Positions 1-9,266 are shown, numbered from the stretch's first letter. The stretch is DNA of 46,973 nucleotides from Pantoea anthophila (GCF_006494375.1 NZ_VHIZ01000006.1:1-46973), one strand, 5' to 3'. Notes: generated by a model not told the origin, from the letters alone. A program made the numbers and translations.

Positions 1-572
1 CTATCAATAGTCTTCGACGTAACATAAATATTTTCATCTGTAATTATTAACGTTACATCAAATCCTGGATCTGTATCACCAGCCACAAAGATCTGTCCGT
101 ATTTATTATCAATACGATATGTAACAAACACCCCGCTATGTGTGTCTCTGTCACTCATAAGCGGATACCGACTCATAAATGCCAGAACCTTATCGGAAGC
201 AGCATAAATAAATTTACCCTTCCACGACATCATCGGGTTCGCTTTCAATATTGAATTACTGTTCGAACCACCACTGATATACTCTTTAATATTTTTTTGC
301 GTATCATTGTAATAAACAATACCGCCATGATCGCAGTCCTTATAGTTTTCCAGGGTGAAAAACCGATGATCGTCAATACGGTAAATGACCTGTGGCGGCA
401 CATCAAAAAGGTAATACTTAAATTTATTGCCAACCCCTTTTGCCGCCATAGCCCCCGAGGCAGCGCCAAACGCAGCACCAGATGTGGGGATACAACCGGA
501 GAGAGAAAGGCATGAAAATATTATCCCAGACACTCCTGCAATCCGAAGAAATGCATCTTTAAAATAACGCAT
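1..572 (-). CDS. Tli3-like T6SS immunity lipoprotein, 3' end beyond window
   Basis: The reading frame is open from the ATG at 572 to the left edge, about 190 codons without a stop, so the C-terminus is missing. The N-terminus is a lipoprotein signal: a hydrophobic stretch ending in LSGC, the likely lipidated Cys. The core (PPQ..YRIDDHRF.TLENY..CD, then YYNDT) matches the immunity-like protein at 3292-4119 almost residue for residue, so the two are paralogues. That protein sits beside a Tle3-like phospholipase, which supports the immunity reading. A ribosome site (AAAGGA) precedes the start, and the gene follows the vgrG remnant by 2 bases. It may guard against a second effector off the left edge, or be an orphan immunity gene. 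The family call is by similarity and context; the partner is inferred. Confidence 0.75.
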   Translation of the reverse strand, partial: MRYFKDAFLRIAGVSGIIFSCLSLSGCIPTSGAAFGAASGAMAAKGVGNKFKYYLFDVPPQVIYRIDDHRFFTLENYKDCDHGGIVYYNDTQKNIKEYISGGSNSNSILKANPMMSWKGKFIYAASDKVLAFMSRYPLMSDRDTHSGVFVTYRIDNKYGQIFVAGDTDPGFDVTLIITDENIYVTSKTID

Positions 573-574
573 CC

Positions 575-983
575 TTAATTTCCTTTAATTAATTCAAAAA
601 TAATATCGTTCAGTATTTTTCCCTGAATCAACGGCGTTTTTCCCTGAGCATCTGTCACACCTTCCTGTACAGAACCATCCGGCAGTGTGAGGCGAAACCG
701 TTGACTGGCGATGGGTTCCCCACTAACAGGATGTAGTAATGTAAAACTTTCATCGAAATTATCTGGCTCGAACGACTTCATCACCCCCTGCATACTGCCG
801 GAGCCCGCTTTCCTGATTCCGCTGTTCTTTATAAGTAGCCTGCCCGGGCCGCCTATCTCAACGTTTCCGCCGCTGATTCTGATGTAGCCGCCGCCGCATA
901 TAAGCTTCAGGTTCCGCCGTACAGCCTTTCACTGCCAGCAGGTGGTGGTTATGGCTGATTCTGATCGGGGGATGACTGCTCAT
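575..983 (-). pseudogene. vgrG remnant with internal deletion and broken frame
   Basis: From 983 the first 25 or so codons copy the VgrG N-terminus (MSSHPPIR.SHNHH.LAVKG). At about 903-908 the sequence jumps straight to the end of the DUF2345 region (GGGYI.I.GGNVEIGGPGRLL), but in another frame, so translation from 983 stops soon after the join. Some 700 codons are missing compared with the intact vgrG at 4120-6615. The C-terminal 72 residues can still be read from an ATG at 793. That tail starts like the intact one (GVMKSFEP) and then diverges strongly, while the DNA before it is close to identical. This is a decayed second copy whose variable tail probably served another effector. Confidence 0.9.
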
Positions 984-1096
984 ACGTTCTCTCCTTCAGA
1001 CCGGCTGAAGACCAGCGAGATACCTTCTTCATCGCTCCGGCCGAGCGTCAGGGTGTGTGATTTCTGTCTGTCAGTGCTGAGGCCATGTCCATCAGC
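980..1096 (-). pseudogene. clpV 3'-terminal fragment
   Basis: Read on the minus strand, this stretch gives a ClpV C-terminus (HTLTLG.SDEEGISL.F.R.EGENV, stop) that closely parallels the end of the intact clpV at 6612. It ends in the same ATGA overlap with the following vgrG start. Only about 35 codons are left; upstream of them lies the PAAR gene. The copy differs at several positions and carries a short extra stretch before the HTL motif. It is therefore a diverged homologue rather than a fresh duplication. It marks the upstream boundary of an inserted or recombined vgrG cassette. Confidence 0.85.
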
Positions 1097-1355
1097 CCGC
1101 CTTCATATCCCGCATATTTGCGATGATGTTCGCTCCACACTGTGTTTTACAGTTATGCAAAACGATCCCGCTCCCGTTTTCTTCATACGCAGAAACATCG
1201 CATTCAATAATTTTGTTTGTGCCGTGCATCGGACAACTGACGGTATTATTCAAAAGTGCGGCATTTTTACCGTATATATCAAAACTGGATGAGGCAGAAG
1301 TGACTTTGCCTCCGTGCGTAGTGGCATCCCCTAAAACAACGGCATATTTACCCAT
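1092..1355 (-). CDS. PAAR-domain T6SS spike-tip protein
   Basis: This 87-residue protein is a stand-alone PAAR protein that would cap the VgrG trimer and carry effectors. It begins MGKYAVVLGDATTHGG and contains spaced His and Cys residues (CPMHG, GIVLHNCKTQCG) suited to metal binding at the spike tip. An ATG 7 codons upstream overlaps the tle3 stop. I chose the inner ATG because AAGGGAG sits at ideal distance before it. Its position directly after the Tle3-like gene suggests it is delivered with that effector. The last codons run into the clpV fragment, so the cassette joint falls at its 3' end. The family call is firm; effector pairing is inferred. Confidence 0.82.
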   Translation of the reverse strand: MGKYAVVLGDATTHGGKVTSASSSFDIYGKNAALLNNTVSCPMHGTNKIIECDVSAYEENGSGIVLHNCKTQCGANIIANMRDMKAG

Positions 1356-1369
1356 TAGATCAACTCCCT

Positions 1370-3292
1370 TTACCATTTATTTTTCGTTGTCAGTCTACCC
1401 ATATCGCGATTGTTTATCTCGGTTGCATCAGCGGTTGACTCACCATTTATGATGTCAGGCTTTTTTGGAATATCCAAAATTCCCTTTTCCATATAACTAT
1501 CGTATCCTTGCGTCCAGTCAGCCATTGCTCTTAGTTTTGCCATGAATGCTTTATTACGGCTGGCATCACAAAAACCGATCGGAATATCATAAGCAACAAC
1601 CCGGCTCATAAACATTTCGTTCTTGGGCAAAGTGCTGTGATCTGTTGGCTGGGAGATATATTTTCCCACCCTGACATTTCGCTCTTCTACCGTTTCACGG
1701 CGATAACGAGGGATCCGAGTGAAGCCCGACTGTTCATACCCTGTTAAAATTTGTTCAAATGGATACAGGTTAATATAGTTTTTATAGGTGTCATCATTAG
1801 GAATATTGAGATCGGATTTATCATGCTCTTCTTTATTTAACTGCCCCCAGCCATAACCGTATACTTCACCAGGTCTTTCATCCTTGTTATTACGAGTTTC
1901 ATCAAGCTCGGTAAGTTTATCAGCAGAAATAGGCGCAGGAACTTTTTCACTATTAATGTCCAAAGTCCAATACCCCGGATTATTGTAGGTTAACCAGTCG
2001 CCATCATCATCCCAGAACGGTTTACCATCCGTTGGCGTAAAGGAAGTTCTGGGATTCGGCGTGTCACCACAAGGTAACCAGCGCGCCAGAATACGTTGAT
2101 ACAAATGCCCTTTATGCTTTTCGAGCATCGGGTGAGGACTGCCGTCTGGGTTGTTTTTCAACCCCTGCCAGCCAAGACTCAGGAGTGGACTGGCCCCCAT
2201 TACCCTGTCATGAGGATTGCAGTAAATATAAAACCGTCCATGGTTATCACGTTCCGGGATTCTTGTTTCACTATCTGAAGACGGTAATGTTACATTCGGT
2301 GTCCAGCGTTTTTTATCGTCCGTTTTCCCCACGCATAGTGCATTATACTCTTCAGCTTTTAACATTCCGGCCTGTTCTGCAATCTTATCTATGATAGCGG
2401 ATAGCGTTTGGCTACGGGCATTATCGGAGGAAACTTCCTCTGCGGGCAAAGCCAGACTATCCGTTGTTTTAGCTTCCATAGCATACGGAGAGTTAAGGAT
2501 AAATAACGCATCAGGTGCTTTTTTAGCCAGCGTTGTTGCCGCCATAGCAATCATCGTTCCCTGACTGTGGGAAATGATGCTCACCGTATCGTGGGGGTAT
2601 TCTTCACGAATTAAATCCACTAAATCAGCAAGGCGTTTCGCTGCGTGAGCGTAGTACTCTCTGGGTGGAGCATCAGTCAGCAGGCGATCCAGGTCAGGGG
2701 CAAATTTTTGCACAGGCACAACGCCCAGTACTTTTGATTTAAACCCTTCTTTACTCCATAGTGACACCAACTGGGTCGTTCCATTCTGGAATGGTCCACC
2801 GCCCCAGAAGAAAGGCCCCTTTTTGCGGACATCAGCCTCTGATGCCCCCTCTGCAAGCAGCTGGTGATAATCTTCATTACGGATATTGACTAGTGGAATT
2901 TTATATTTACCTTCTTCCCCATCCGCAGCACGATATCCCCAATAAAATCGTATCACCGGAGATCGCCCTTCATGCTCAAGCCGTCTAAACCCTTTGTCGG
3001 CAGAATCATTATCGCAGCTATACACATTTTCTTGTAACTTAAAGTTGGTGTCATTAAGCCCCAGCCGAGCATTTAATCCCATGCAAATATTTTTTTCCGC
3101 AATCTCATACCATTCACCAGTAGAGTTAACTCCATGAACAAAAATAATAATACCCGGTAAATGTGGTGGTATCTGACATTCTCCTCGCACCTTCACCGAT
3201 TTAGGCGAAGTAAAGCTTTTCCAGGAGGGGCGTCCATTATCATCGATGCAGGTGTCCAGTATCCGGGTTGGTTCAGAGTTATACTCATTCAT
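1370..3292 (-). CDS. tle3: Tle3-like T6SS phospholipase effector (alpha/beta hydrolase, DUF3274)
   Basis: This 640-residue protein is a predicted antibacterial lipase toxin injected by the T6SS. An oxyanion-type HG (residues 53-54, IIFVHGVNSTGEW) begins the alpha/beta-hydrolase fold. The nucleophile is Ser243 in SHSQG, a Gly-less variant of the usual elbow. Asp362 in CNPHDRV is the likely acid, and His552 in a TDHS motif is a candidate base. The second half, with a GYGWGQ segment near 479-484, resembles DUF3274 of the Tle3 family. There is no signal peptide, as expected for spike-delivered cargo. The start codon overlaps the immunity gene stop (TAATG), implying coupled translation. Base composition is A/T-richer than the core genes. 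Lipid specificity cannot be read from sequence. Confidence 0.85.
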   Translation of the reverse strand: MNEYNSEPTRILDTCIDDNGRPSWKSFTSPKSVKVRGECQIPPHLPGIIIFVHGVNSTGEWYEIAEKNICMGLNARLGLNDTNFKLQENVYSCDNDSADKGFRRLEHEGRSPVIRFYWGYRAADGEEGKYKIPLVNIRNEDYHQLLAEGASEADVRKKGPFFWGGGPFQNGTTQLVSLWSKEGFKSKVLGVVPVQKFAPDLDRLLTDAPPREYYAHAAKRLADLVDLIREEYPHDTVSIISHSQGTMIAMAATTLAKKAPDALFILNSPYAMEAKTTDSLALPAEEVSSDNARSQTLSAIIDKIAEQAGMLKAEEYNALCVGKTDDKKRWTPNVTLPSSDSETRIPERDNHGRFYIYCNPHDRVMGASPLLSLGWQGLKNNPDGSPHPMLEKHKGHLYQRILARWLPCGDTPNPRTSFTPTDGKPFWDDDGDWLTYNNPGYWTLDINSEKVPAPISADKLTELDETRNNKDERPGEVYGYGWGQLNKEEHDKSDLNIPNDDTYKNYINLYPFEQILTGYEQSGFTRIPRYRRETVEERNVRVGKYISQPTDHSTLPKNEMFMSRVVAYDIPIGFCDASRNKAFMAKLRAMADWTQGYDSYMEKGILDIPKKPDIINGESTADATEINNRDMGRLTTKNKW

Positions 3293-4119
3293 TATTCCAC
3301 TGCCCTTTTAAATTTTACAAACCGAACTTTTGTTGCTTTAACAGTACTATCGCAATGAAAACGAATATCATACTTCCTATTTTTTAAGGTTTCTTTGTCA
3401 AATTTGACATCTCTGTTTTCAGTAACATTTTGGGTCAAACTCCCGCCACCATTAAGCTCACCATAATCAAAAGGAACTATTTTCACTCCATAACCGTAAT
3501 CGTTACCTCTGTAAAAAACACTATTATCGACAGTAAAAACAGTCCCACTATTAGGGTGGTTCGATGATTTCTCATAAATACGGTCATAAAACGTCCTACC
3601 ATTGTCCGTTGAGACCATAGCCCCCTGATAGCACCCTCTATTATTATCACACCCACTCCATGTATTATTAACATATGGGAATGCCAATGCACCATTTGTG
3701 GCGTCATACAGCAATATGCCGCCATAGGCCATAATGCCATTTTCTACATTTTTTAACTGAATCTGCTCATCACCGACAAGGTAGTTCTTAATAAGGGTCC
3801 CATCATCCTTTCGATAATCACGATTTACAGTATCAATCCTTGTTTTAATCCCTAACTTCGTATCATGGTAATAAATTTGTCCGCTTTTATCGCAGGCGAT
3901 ATAGTTCTCCAGTGTCAGGAAACGGTGATCGTCAATTCTGAACACCTCCTGCGGGGGTGCGTTTGTCACCACAATTCTGTCATCATTATCCGCTTTAGCC
4001 GGACGAGCCATTCCATACCCAAAACTCCCACCGACGGTTGGCAAATTGGATAATATTATCAACCCAGCAACAAATAACGAGCAAGTACCAGCAATGATGA
4101 TTAATGTTTTATTTTTCAT
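3292..4119 (-). CDS. tli3: Tli3-like immunity protein
   Basis: This 275-residue exported or membrane-anchored protein sits between vgrG and the Tle3-like toxin. Residues 5-25 form a hydrophobic segment. Unlike the paralogue at the left edge, no convincing lipobox is present: the only early Cys follows Thr. It should therefore be an uncleaved anchor or a normal periplasmic export signal. The shared core is PPQEVFRIDDHRFLTLENY..CD followed by YYHDT. Its ATG follows the vgrG stop directly, and its own stop overlaps the effector start, so the antidote is made just before the toxin. The immunity role is inferred from the family and from this pairing. The DNA is A/T-rich, consistent with transfer. 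Confidence 0.8.
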   Translation of the reverse strand: MKNKTLIIIAGTCSLFVAGLIILSNLPTVGGSFGYGMARPAKADNDDRIVVTNAPPQEVFRIDDHRFLTLENYIACDKSGQIYYHDTKLGIKTRIDTVNRDYRKDDGTLIKNYLVGDEQIQLKNVENGIMAYGGILLYDATNGALAFPYVNNTWSGCDNNRGCYQGAMVSTDNGRTFYDRIYEKSSNHPNSGTVFTVDNSVFYRGNDYGYGVKIVPFDYGELNGGGSLTQNVTENRDVKFDKETLKNRKYDIRFHCDSTVKATKVRFVKFKRAVE

Positions 4120-6615
4120 TTAATAACTCTCCAGCCAGGTAATTTCCATATCATCAACGGCTTGCGATTGCGTTAAAGATGTTTCACCTGACTCCGATGT
4201 AACGCCTTCGATTAATTTCCCGTCTGGCAACTTAATGCGGTATCGCTGATTAGATAATGGTTCTTGTGTCAAGCTATGCGTTAATTTGAATTTCTCATCA
4301 AAACATTCTGGCTCAAACGACTTCATCACCCCATGCATACTGCCGGAGCCCGCTTTCCTGATTCCGCTGTTCTTTATAAGCAGCCTGCCAGGCCCACCAA
4401 TCTCAACATTTCCGCCCTTGATTTTGATATAACCGCCTCCGGATATCAGCGTCAGCTCGTCCTGTGCCGTCACGACCATCTTCCTGCCGCTCGAGATATG
4501 CGTGTCCTCTGTGGACCAGGTCGTGATATTTCCGCCCTGAGCCTGGATATCTATATCGTGTTGCGAACTGTACAGTTTTGCCCCTTCCCGGCTGTACAGG
4601 CTGAGTCGTTTACCGGCCGCCAGCGTGAAGTCCTTCTGTGCACCGACATCCAGCTGTTTACCCGCAGTCAGCGTCAGGTTATCGCTGGCCGATAGCTGCA
4701 TATCTTCTCCGCTCACCAGCGCCATACCCTTTGGCGCACTGCCCAGAATCACTTCCTGATGCAGCTGCTCGATTTTCTGCTTCAGGAGTTTTTGCTGACG
4801 GCCCACGTCAGCGGCCAGCGCCAACGCCTGCTGTGCGCTGGCGGCAAGGGATTCCATCTCCACTAATGCCGCTGACAGCCGCGCGAGCGCAGGCTCCATC
4901 TCCAGCACCTGCCCCTGCGCTCTGGCCTGCCCGTCTGCGCTGATAAAAATCCCTTTCTGCGCCCGTATCGCCCCCCAGCTGTCCGTCCTGAGCTCAAACC
5001 CCTCGCCGCGCTGCTGTTTCTCACTGTCGACCAGGTGCCCGAGATTCAGCTGACTCTTGCCGCCATACTCCGTCGACACCTTGATATGCTCTTTTCCGCG
5101 CTCGTCATCGAGGCGGATTTTATTGTTCGCAGGCGTCCGCAGGACGTTACGTCTGTAGTTGCGGATGGTGACGTGGTCGCCGTGCGCCGAGTCGTGCAGC
5201 ACTCCGGCAATGTACGGCCGGTCCGGGTTACCGTCCTCAAAGCCAATCGCCACTTCGGTGCCCGCCAGCAACGGCAGGTGAAGGCCATACGTATCCCCTG
5301 CGTACGGGCGGGACTGGCGCACCCAAAGGCTTTCGAATCCGGTCTCCCAGCTGTCACGGTCAAACAGCATATTGACGCGGTAACGACCGTCTTTGTCGAT
5401 GTGGCCGTAGGTGTCATTTTCAGTGGTACTGGTGACGCGGGCCGGCAGCGTCCCGGCCATCACAGGACGTGAGCCAGGTTCAGGACGGAAACCAAAATCG
5501 GTGTTATCAGGAATGCCGTCAAAATTAACGGCAAAGTCCTTATCACGGCGGGCATGCGTACGCATCGCCGTGATGACCACACCCGCGCTGAACACCTCTG
5601 CCACTTCGTACCCGCCGGTGACTTTCAGCACCTGGCCCGGAAAGAGCGTCGGACAGCTGGTAATGCCCTGCGTCCGGGTCTGGCCATTCAGGTAGCGCTC
5701 ATGACGAATGCGGGCATAAAACGCCCCGGACTCCGGGGCCGGATTGCGGTCGTATGCATTACCCCGGGTAAGGTAGTTGTCCCCCCAGTGGTAGGCATCG
5801 CCACAGGTGGTGCTGTCGCCCTGAGTCGCGTCAACCTGGCTGTTCATGTCTTCCGTGGCCTGACGGTAGTTGTAGTCACGGGTGCTGACCTGCTTCTGCA
5901 CCACGTTGTGGTGGCACGCCATGCCCCAGACCGAATCCACGCCTTTTGAATGCTGACCCGACGGCGGGACTGACGGCAGGGTCAGGCCTTTCTCATACCC
6001 CTGCTGGCTGTCGTAAAACTCGACCACATCGATGTTCAGGCGCGTGTCGGTGGTGAAGCGAAACCAGATACCCACCTCACCCAGCAGGCGGGTGATAAAG
6101 TGCAGGTCATCCTCACCGTACTGCATCACCTGCTCACGGCGCGGGTACTCTTTTGACAGCGAGAACAGAAAATCCTGGCCGCGCATGTTGTGACGCTCGC
6201 GCAGGATTTTTTCCACAATCTGCGGGACCGACATGTCCTGATAGATGGCGTTCTGGTGCGAACGGTCAAGCAGCGCCAGGCGTGGCCGGAGCGTCAGGGC
6301 ATAATGGGTTTCATCTTTTGATGTGCTGAGGCGTTCAAAGCCGGTCACTACCCCCTGAAGGGTGCGCACGGCCTGCTGCACTTTAATGCCGTAACCCTGG
6401 TCCACCGGGGCCTGCAGCGTCAGCGAGCCGGTTTTCATCAGCATCATCTCTTTGCTGATGGCATGGTCAGAGCTTGTGAATTCAATGCGGTAGCTGAACG
6501 GTTTACTTAAGGCCTCATCGCCCTCAAAGGCCAGCACGTCAGGTTCCGCCGTACAGCCTTTCACTGCCAGCATGTGGTGGTTATGACTGAATCTGATCGG
6601 GGGATGACTGCTCAT
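4120..6615 (-). CDS. vgrG: T6SS spike protein VgrG with C-terminal adaptor tail
   Basis: This 831-residue TssI/VgrG protein forms the trimeric puncturing spike. Roughly residues 10-420 form the phage gp27-like base, with a gp5-like OB domain near 390-490. A DUF2345 beta-helix needle follows to about 755, interrupted by an Ala/Leu/Gln-rich helical segment near 570-630. The last 70 residues (from GVMKSFEP) form a separate beta-rich, transthyretin-like extension. In other systems such extensions bind Tle lipases (EAEC VgrG1 with Tle1). The start overlaps the clpV stop (ATGA). DNA of the core is G/C-rich, while the tail is A/T-rich like the effector genes downstream, so the tail was probably exchanged with its cargo. 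Confidence 0.92.
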   Translation of the reverse strand: MSSHPPIRFSHNHHMLAVKGCTAEPDVLAFEGDEALSKPFSYRIEFTSSDHAISKEMMLMKTGSLTLQAPVDQGYGIKVQQAVRTLQGVVTGFERLSTSKDETHYALTLRPRLALLDRSHQNAIYQDMSVPQIVEKILRERHNMRGQDFLFSLSKEYPRREQVMQYGEDDLHFITRLLGEVGIWFRFTTDTRLNIDVVEFYDSQQGYEKGLTLPSVPPSGQHSKGVDSVWGMACHHNVVQKQVSTRDYNYRQATEDMNSQVDATQGDSTTCGDAYHWGDNYLTRGNAYDRNPAPESGAFYARIRHERYLNGQTRTQGITSCPTLFPGQVLKVTGGYEVAEVFSAGVVITAMRTHARRDKDFAVNFDGIPDNTDFGFRPEPGSRPVMAGTLPARVTSTTENDTYGHIDKDGRYRVNMLFDRDSWETGFESLWVRQSRPYAGDTYGLHLPLLAGTEVAIGFEDGNPDRPYIAGVLHDSAHGDHVTIRNYRRNVLRTPANNKIRLDDERGKEHIKVSTEYGGKSQLNLGHLVDSEKQQRGEGFELRTDSWGAIRAQKGIFISADGQARAQGQVLEMEPALARLSAALVEMESLAASAQQALALAADVGRQQKLLKQKIEQLHQEVILGSAPKGMALVSGEDMQLSASDNLTLTAGKQLDVGAQKDFTLAAGKRLSLYSREGAKLYSSQHDIDIQAQGGNITTWSTEDTHISSGRKMVVTAQDELTLISGGGYIKIKGGNVEIGGPGRLLIKNSGIRKAGSGSMHGVMKSFEPECFDEKFKLTHSLTQEPLSNQRYRIKLPDGKLIEGVTSESGETSLTQSQAVDDMEITWLESY

Positions 6616-9266
6616 ACGTTCTCTCCCTCAGTCCGGTTAAAGTCCAGCGAGATACCTTCTTCGTCGCTCCAGCCGAGCGTCAGGGTGTGTGGTTTCTGCT
6701 TCGCGGCCATGTGGGTCAGCAGTTGCTGGCTCAGCACCGGCAGAATCTGCTGATTAAGCAGGCTGTCGACATTGCGTGCGCCGGTATCCGGCAGCAGGCA
6801 GGCAGCGGTCAGTGCGTCGTACAGGCTCACATCAATATGGGTGGTCAGGCCGTAGTGACGGTTCAGGCGCTTGCTGACCTGGTCGAGCTTCATTTCCACG
6901 ATGATACGCATGGCCGCTTCGGCCAGCGGTCGATAGATCACGGTCTGGAAGCGGGCCAGCAGCGCCGGCTGGAAGTGGTCACGCAGGATCGGGCGCAGCA
7001 GTTCGTGCAGGTCGCTTTCGGTGGCCTCCGGCTGCTCATCCAGCAGCTGCATCAAAGGGTCGCTGCCGAGGTTCGAGGTCATCAGGATAACGGTATTACG
7101 GAAGTCGATTTCGCGGCCTTCGCCGTCGCGCATAAAGCCGCGGTCGAACACCTGATAGAACAGATTCATCACCTCACGGTGTGCCTTTTCCACTTCGTCG
7201 AGCAGCACCACGCTGTAGGGACGCTTGCGTACTGCTTCGGTGAGGATGCCACCCTGGCCGTAGCCGACGTAGCCCGGCGGTGAGCCTTTCAGCTGCGACA
7301 CCGTGTGCGGCTCCTGGTACTCGGACAGGTTAATGGTGATGAGTGACTTCTCGCCGCCGTACAGCACATCCGCCAGCGCCAGCGCGGTTTCAGTCTTACC
7401 GACGCCACTCGGGCCAACCAGCAGAAATACGCCCTGCGGACCGTCCCCGGACGTAAGGCCGGTTTTCGCCGCTCGCAGACGCCGGGCGATGGCAGTCAGC
7501 GCCACATCCTGGCCAACCACGCGTTTGCCGATTTCCTTCTCCAGGCTTAGGAGTTCGGTCTGTTCGTCTTTCATCAGCGAAGAGAGCGGCACGCCTGTCC
7601 AGTCGGCAATGACGGTGGCAACGGTGCGCACGTCCACATCGATCGAGAGCAGTGGATTGCTGTGCTGCATTCCGTTCAGTTGCTGTTGCAGCGCGTGAGT
7701 TTCGCCCTGACGGGAGAGGTCCTGGCGGCTTTGCAGCAACTGCTCTGCGACTTTCAGCTCCTGACCGTGCCGGGTTTCCAGCTCATCAAGTTTGAGGATC
7801 AGTTGTACTTCTTCCTGACCGATAAGAGTCAGACGCTCGCTGTGGCTCTGACTGCCAAAAGCAATATCTTCCAGCAGTGCCTGCTTCTCCATTTCAAGCG
7901 AGGTTATCTGCGCGCGAATGCGGGTCAGCTGTTCCGGAACGGTATCAAGGCTCATGCGCACGCGGGCGGCGGCGGTGTCGAGCAAATCGACCGCTTTGTC
8001 CGGCAGCTGGCGACCGGTCAGATAACGGCGGGAGAGCGTGACCGCAGCGCGCACCGCATCATCGGTGATATGCACGTTATGGTGCTCGGCATAGCGGGAT
8101 TTGAGACCGCGCAGCATCAGGCAGGCGGTCTCATCGTCCGGCTCGTCGACCTTCACCATCTGAAAGCGACGCTCCAGCGCGGCATCGCGTTCGAAGTACT
8201 GTTTGTACTCGCTCCACGTGGTCGCGGCGATAGTGCGCAGTTCGCCGCGCGCCAGCGCCGGTTTCAGCAGGTTGGCGGCATCCGCGCCACCCGCCTGATT
8301 GCCCGCACCGATAATGGTGTGGGCTTCATCAATAAACAGCAGAATCGGTAGCGGAGACTGCTGCACCGCGTCGATGACGTTTTTCAGACGCTGTTCGAAC
8401 TCGCCTTTCACGCCCGCGCCAGCCTGCAGCAGCCCCAAATCCAGGGTACGCAGAACAACCGGCCTGAGAGATTCCGGCACGTTGCCTTCGGCTATACGCA
8501 GCGCCAGCCCTTCCACCAGCGCGGTTTTCCCCACGCCCGGTTCGCCCACCAGAATCGGGTTGTTCTTGCGACGGCGCGAGAGAATATCCACCATCTGGCG
8601 GATTTCCGTCTCACGGCCAAACACCGGGTCGATTTTGCCCTCTTTCGCTTTCGCAGTGACATCAAGGGTGAATTTATCCAGCGCGTTCTGCAGCGCCGGG
8701 CTAAGCTCGCCTTCTTTCAGCTCGGCATCCACCGGACGGCCGACAAATTCCATCCCGCCGCTGTGGCTCTGCGCAAGTTCCGCTTCCTGCTGCAGTTCCA
8801 GGCGTTCGTCCGACTGTGCATCGAGCAGCGGACGCAGACGTTCCAGCTGACTCTGGCCCAGCGTCAGGAGTGGCCACAGCCCGTCACAGCGCACCAGTTT
8901 CTGTTTATCTGCCAGCGCCATTAGCAGATGGACGCTGCGGATTTGTTCCTCACCGTTCAGAGAAGCAATCAGCCAGGCTTGCTGCAGCAATGTCTGAATG
9001 GTGTCAGACAGTTGAGGACGCTGGCGTACTGAACGCGGCTGTTTATCCAGCCAGGCAAGCAAATCCTGCCAGATGGCATCCATATCCCACTCATAGCGGC
9101 GGGCCAGCACGGTGAGATCGCCTTCACCCTGCTCCAGCAGTTTCAGCAGCCAGTGCTCCGGCAGGATTTCAGCATGGGCGCGAATCTGACACAGGGAGGC
9201 TGCCCCTTCCATCGCACGGGCGCAGTAAGGGTTGAGACGTCGAAGAAGGATTGCCGGGTTTTCCAT
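6612..9266 (-). CDS. clpV: T6SS sheath-recycling ATPase ClpV (TssH)
   Basis: This 884-residue AAA+ disaggregase of the ClpB/Hsp100 class disassembles contracted TssB/TssC sheaths. An N-domain covers residues 1-160. The first Walker A is GEPGVGKT (241-248), with Walker B LLFIDEAH near 309-316. A middle coiled coil lies near 445-535. The second Walker A is GPSGVGKT (618-625). The full double-ring architecture and length fit TssH. The gene lies 162 bases after hcp, beyond a strong hairpin, and overlaps vgrG by 4 bases. The ribosome site before ATG 9266 is weak. A fragment homologous to its last codons recurs at 980-1096. Confidence 0.95.
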   Translation of the reverse strand: MENPAILLRRLNPYCARAMEGAASLCQIRAHAEILPEHWLLKLLEQGEGDLTVLARRYEWDMDAIWQDLLAWLDKQPRSVRQRPQLSDTIQTLLQQAWLIASLNGEEQIRSVHLLMALADKQKLVRCDGLWPLLTLGQSQLERLRPLLDAQSDERLELQQEAELAQSHSGGMEFVGRPVDAELKEGELSPALQNALDKFTLDVTAKAKEGKIDPVFGRETEIRQMVDILSRRRKNNPILVGEPGVGKTALVEGLALRIAEGNVPESLRPVVLRTLDLGLLQAGAGVKGEFEQRLKNVIDAVQQSPLPILLFIDEAHTIIGAGNQAGGADAANLLKPALARGELRTIAATTWSEYKQYFERDAALERRFQMVKVDEPDDETACLMLRGLKSRYAEHHNVHITDDAVRAAVTLSRRYLTGRQLPDKAVDLLDTAAARVRMSLDTVPEQLTRIRAQITSLEMEKQALLEDIAFGSQSHSERLTLIGQEEVQLILKLDELETRHGQELKVAEQLLQSRQDLSRQGETHALQQQLNGMQHSNPLLSIDVDVRTVATVIADWTGVPLSSLMKDEQTELLSLEKEIGKRVVGQDVALTAIARRLRAAKTGLTSGDGPQGVFLLVGPSGVGKTETALALADVLYGGEKSLITINLSEYQEPHTVSQLKGSPPGYVGYGQGGILTEAVRKRPYSVVLLDEVEKAHREVMNLFYQVFDRGFMRDGEGREIDFRNTVILMTSNLGSDPLMQLLDEQPEATESDLHELLRPILRDHFQPALLARFQTVIYRPLAEAAMRIIVEMKLDQVSKRLNRHYGLTTHIDVSLYDALTAACLLPDTGARNVDSLLNQQILPVLSQQLLTHMAAKQKPHTLTLGWSDEEGISLDFNRTEGENV

